A stretch of 7,099 bases of DNA, from positions 1-7,099 of the forward strand of contig URLB01000104.1 of the NCBI GenBank assembly GCA_900548595.1, in the 5' to 3' direction. The position numbers and the translations under genes were made by a program. Shown here one piece after another: positions 5,336 through 7,099 of the stretch. The notes under the pieces were generated by a model, which was not told where the DNA came from, ran no database searches, and saw nothing but the letters and a program-made list of their open reading frames with translations. Positions within the stretch are counted from its first letter, which is position 1; every line of letters starts with the position of its first letter. Origin of the DNA: an uncultured Eubacteriales bacterium (GTDB lineage Bacteria > Bacillota > Clostridia > Lachnospirales > Anaerotignaceae).

Positions 5336-6853
5336 TTACTCTTCGGCATAAAGATGCGTAACATATCCGTCATTGTCATATTTAATTTTAACATTCGACA
5401 AATCCATCTTCACAGCCTTTTTGAAATCCGTTATTCTTTCTTTCTTGCCGTCAACATAAAATCTAGCTCCGTCGGCAAGCTTATATTCATATTCCTTTCC
5501 TTCCTCGTCAAGAACCGTTATTTCTTCATTATTAATAGAAGATATAACCGCATTTTCAAGCATTACAGTATGAAGACGCAATTCCTTTATCCTTGTCTGG
5601 GGATATACATAGTACTCGTCATTAAACTCTGCGTCCGCCTCTCCGTAAACAGGGAGATAGCTCTCGTCATCTTCGTCCTCGTCAGGCTCATATATTTCCA
5701 ATTCCGCATTGTCGGGAAGCGACTTTCCTATAAGTTTCTGAAATTCCACAACGTCTATTTCCTCATCATCATAGTAGAAAGACGTATCCTCATCTATTCT
5801 ATACGATCTGCTCAATCCGTTTGTATATGTAATCGTAACGGTATCAAAAGAATAGGGTATTTTTCTGCTTCCTCTTTTGTAGTCTCCCTCTTTATGTCCA
5901 ATACCCGTTACCTCGCCTTCGATACCTTCTCTTGTACAATATATTTCCATTGCAACATTATCGGAATTAACATATACGTCTGCTTTTACGAGTATTCCGT
6001 TTGATGTGAGAGAATAAATTGCCCTTGTGTCGGTTTTCTCTCCGTCGAGATAAAACTGGGAATCCCACGCCCTATCAAGAATAACGCTTTCTCCGTCAAA
6101 AGTATAGAGCATGAAAGAATCTTCCGTAACATTATTTATATAACCCGAATAGTCGCTTCCTGTTTTATCTTCATGGACAGGATCGCTTTCTCTGTCTTTC
6201 AAAATATTATTGGTTTTTGTTGCTATTACCGCAGTTTCCGCTCTGTTTACCGTATTATTGGGATTAAAATTGTTGTTTTCATCTCCAACAAGTATGTCAA
6301 GGCTTGAAAGCAAATCTACATAAGGCGCACATACGGCGGATATTTTGTTTTTATCCGCAAAGTTTTTAACAGCCGCAGAAGCCTTTACTCCTTCGTTTTC
6401 CAAAAATCTTCCAAAAATATATGCGGTATCTTCCCTTGTGGCGCTTCTTGCGCTTCCGTCCATGTTCATAAATGACGATATGTTTGTACGTGTTATTATG
6501 CCGTTTTCCAAAGCATACGAAACGCTGTTATACGCCCATTTGGGAATATTGTTTTTTCTCATTTCTTCTGCCCATTTGTTTATCGTATCATTATCGGCAG
6601 TATCTTCCGACAGGTTATAAACAAGCTGCACAAGCTCATTATATGATATATTTTCCTTTGCTCTGAAAACTCTTTTTCCGTTTTCGTCAACATCTCCTAC
6701 CATAAGACCGTTTTCGTATACGCTGTTTATATATGCCTGAGCGCCTCCCCAAGGCACATCGTTTATATCCGAAAAAATTTCCGCAGCCGAAACGCAGACC
6801 GATGAGCCTGCCGTTAACACAGCCGCAAAAAGAGCCAACGCTTTTTTGTTCAT
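5336..6853 (-). CDS. SLH-domain exoprotein with three C-terminal beta-rich repeats
   Basis: The protein has 505 residues from MNKKALALFAAVLTAG. The frame is open 40 codons further upstream, but GGAGGGG (6859-6865) sits 5 bases before the ATG at 6853, and that ATG gives a proper signal peptide (1-24, cleavage expected after VSAA), so the longer version is rejected. Three SLH repeats follow: about 27-83 (FSDINDVPWGGAQAYINSV), 92-151 (with ATREDTAYIFGRFL at 138-151) and 163-218 (with TVNRAETAVIATK at 201-213), which should tether it to secondary wall polymer. As in its paralogue at 2123-4258, the first SLH repeat lacks a TRAE-like motif (ISYNEL here). The C-terminal half (235-505) carries three modules related to those of the paralogue; the middle one has a highly acidic insert, EPDEDEDDESY (389-399). 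No enzyme domain is visible. It is monocistronic, with its own promoter (6888-6917) and terminator. It is probably a wall-anchored structural or interaction protein. Confidence 0.9.
   Translation of the reverse strand: MNKKALALFAAVLTAGSSVCVSAAEIFSDINDVPWGGAQAYINSVYENGLMVGDVDENGKRVFRAKENISYNELVQLVYNLSEDTADNDTINKWAEEMRKNNIPKWAYNSVSYALENGIITRTNISSFMNMDGSARSATREDTAYIFGRFLENEGVKASAAVKNFADKNKISAVCAPYVDLLSSLDILVGDENNNFNPNNTVNRAETAVIATKTNNILKDRESDPVHEDKTGSDYSGYINNVTEDSFMLYTFDGESVILDRAWDSQFYLDGEKTDTRAIYSLTSNGILVKADVYVNSDNVAMEIYCTREGIEGEVTGIGHKEGDYKRGSRKIPYSFDTVTITYTNGLSRSYRIDEDTSFYYDDEEIDVVEFQKLIGKSLPDNAELEIYEPDEDEDDESYLPVYGEADAEFNDEYYVYPQTRIKELRLHTVMLENAVISSINNEEITVLDEEGKEYEYKLADGARFYVDGKKERITDFKKAVKMDLSNVKIKYDNDGYVTHLYAEE
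5339..6151 (-). repeat. Three beta-rich modules in the 505-residue SLH protein
   Basis: Modules begin near residues 236 (SGYI), 312 (EGEV) and 433 (ENAV). The first and last are about 73-76 residues; the middle is about 121, stretched by an acidic and tyrosine-rich insert. The first resembles the second module of the 711-residue protein (GYINNVT against GYLNNIT), and the last resembles its final module: both carry an I.S.EIT strand, a Y-K strand, a late GYV and end in EE. This shows that the tail, not only the SLH part, is shared by descent. Confidence 0.65.
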
Positions 6854-6887
6854 AAATACCCCTCCAAAGATAAGTTTATATAGCTTT

Positions 6888-6917
6888 ACTATACCATAAA
6901 AAGCTCCGAAATGCGAA
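6888..6917 (-). promoter_or_regulatory. Candidate sigma-A promoter for the 505-residue SLH gene
   Basis: On the minus strand TATAGT (6888-6893) is five of six to TATAAT and is preceded by TGG, an extended -10 element. TTCGCA (6912-6917), four of six to TTGACA, lies 18 bases upstream. Transcription would start near 6881, about 28 bases ahead of the start codon. Confidence 0.55.
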
Positions 6918-6976
6918 GTCCGGGTTAAAAAATTTTCTAAAAATTTCTTAATAACGTACATAATGCTGTTCACTCA

Positions 6977-7007
6977 TTGCCAAACATAGTAAAATAAAAA
7001 CTATGAT
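6977..7007 (+). promoter_or_regulatory. Weak candidate promoter for the right-edge gene
   Basis: TTGCCA (6977-6982) and TATGAT (7002-7007) are each close to consensus, but the spacer is 19 bases. A 6-base inverted repeat, CATAGT (6985-6990) and ACTATG (7000-7005), fills the spacer and overlaps the -10 box, as an operator might. Confidence 0.35.
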
Positions 7008-7045
7008 AACTGTTTATGCGAATAAAATTATAGGACGTGAACACT

Positions 7046-7099
7046 ATGAGTTTATTTTCTTTTATCTTTTTCCCAAGAAAACTTGATGAGAAGCGACTT
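7046..7099 (+). CDS. Start of an unidentified gene, cut by the window edge
   Basis: An ATG at 7046 opens 18 codons without a stop, beginning MSLFSFIFFPRKLDEKRL. An AGGA (7032-7035) lies 10 bases upstream. An in-frame GTG at 7037 is too close to that site. The peptide is hydrophobic at first, then basic, but too short to identify. It is divergent from the SLH gene at 5336-6853, which supports a real gene start here, though the evidence is slight. Confidence 0.45.
   Translation, partial: MSLFSFIFFPRKLDEKRL

Noticed and set aside
5354..6004. A 216-codon plus-strand open frame opposite the SLH gene
   Set aside because: It is an antisense shadow of acidic, repeat-coding sequence; the peptide is an irregular mix of hydrophobic and basic residues without family features.
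6854..6973. A 40-codon upstream extension of the 505-residue SLH protein
   Set aside because: It would bury the signal peptide, span the likely promoter and ignore the GGAGGGG ribosome site 5 bases before the ATG at 6853.
1..7099. Search for CRISPR arrays, tRNA or rRNA genes, insertion sequences, toxin-antitoxin or defence genes
   Set aside because: I saw no regularly spaced direct repeats, transposase-like frames, tRNA cloverleaf with a CCA end, or nuclease/NTPase motifs in any supported frame.

Overview
The window looks like chromosomal DNA from a low-to-moderate GC, spore-forming, S-layer-bearing Firmicute, most likely of class Clostridia. The sequence evidence is a truncated stage II sporulation protein D gene, two secreted proteins with three S-layer homology (SLH) repeats, strong GGAGG-type ribosome binding sites, and hairpin-plus-T-run terminators. 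I cannot name the species from sequence alone.

Layout, left to right. A minus-strand spoIID gene runs off the left edge (start at 334). It is separated from the next gene by a long hairpin terminator (392-431) and has a candidate sigma-E-type promoter of its own (354-382). To its right lies a minus-strand run transcribed right to left: a 711-residue SLH exoprotein (start 4258), a radical SAM enzyme (start 2107) and an unrecognised polytopic membrane protein (start 1218). The gaps are only 15-16 bases, and each downstream Shine-Dalgarno overlaps or abuts the preceding stop codon, so this reads as one operon that ends at the 392-431 terminator.

Next come a 397-base AT-rich divergent intergenic region with a promoter for each side, and a small plus-strand gene (4656-5177) for a membrane-anchored protein of unknown function. 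That gene has its own promoter, a palindrome over the promoter and its own terminator (5214-5247). It converges on a second minus-strand SLH exoprotein of 505 residues (5336-6853), a paralogue of the first, with its own terminator (5285-5326) and promoter (6888-6917). At the right edge a plus-strand reading frame starts at 7046 and is cut after 18 codons.

Functionally, the SLH pair are probably cell-envelope proteins, exported by the Sec route and held by their SLH repeats on secondary wall polymer. They carry C-terminal tails made of a repeated beta-rich module of about 75-80 residues, six copies in one and three in the other. The radical SAM protein has an unusually spaced CX4CX2C cluster motif, and its substrate is unknown. 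No mobile element, CRISPR array, tRNA, rRNA or convincing defence system was seen. The most interesting points are the paralogous modular SLH proteins, the operon linking one of them to a radical SAM enzyme and an unknown membrane protein, and the self-contained opposite-strand cassette lying between the paralogues.
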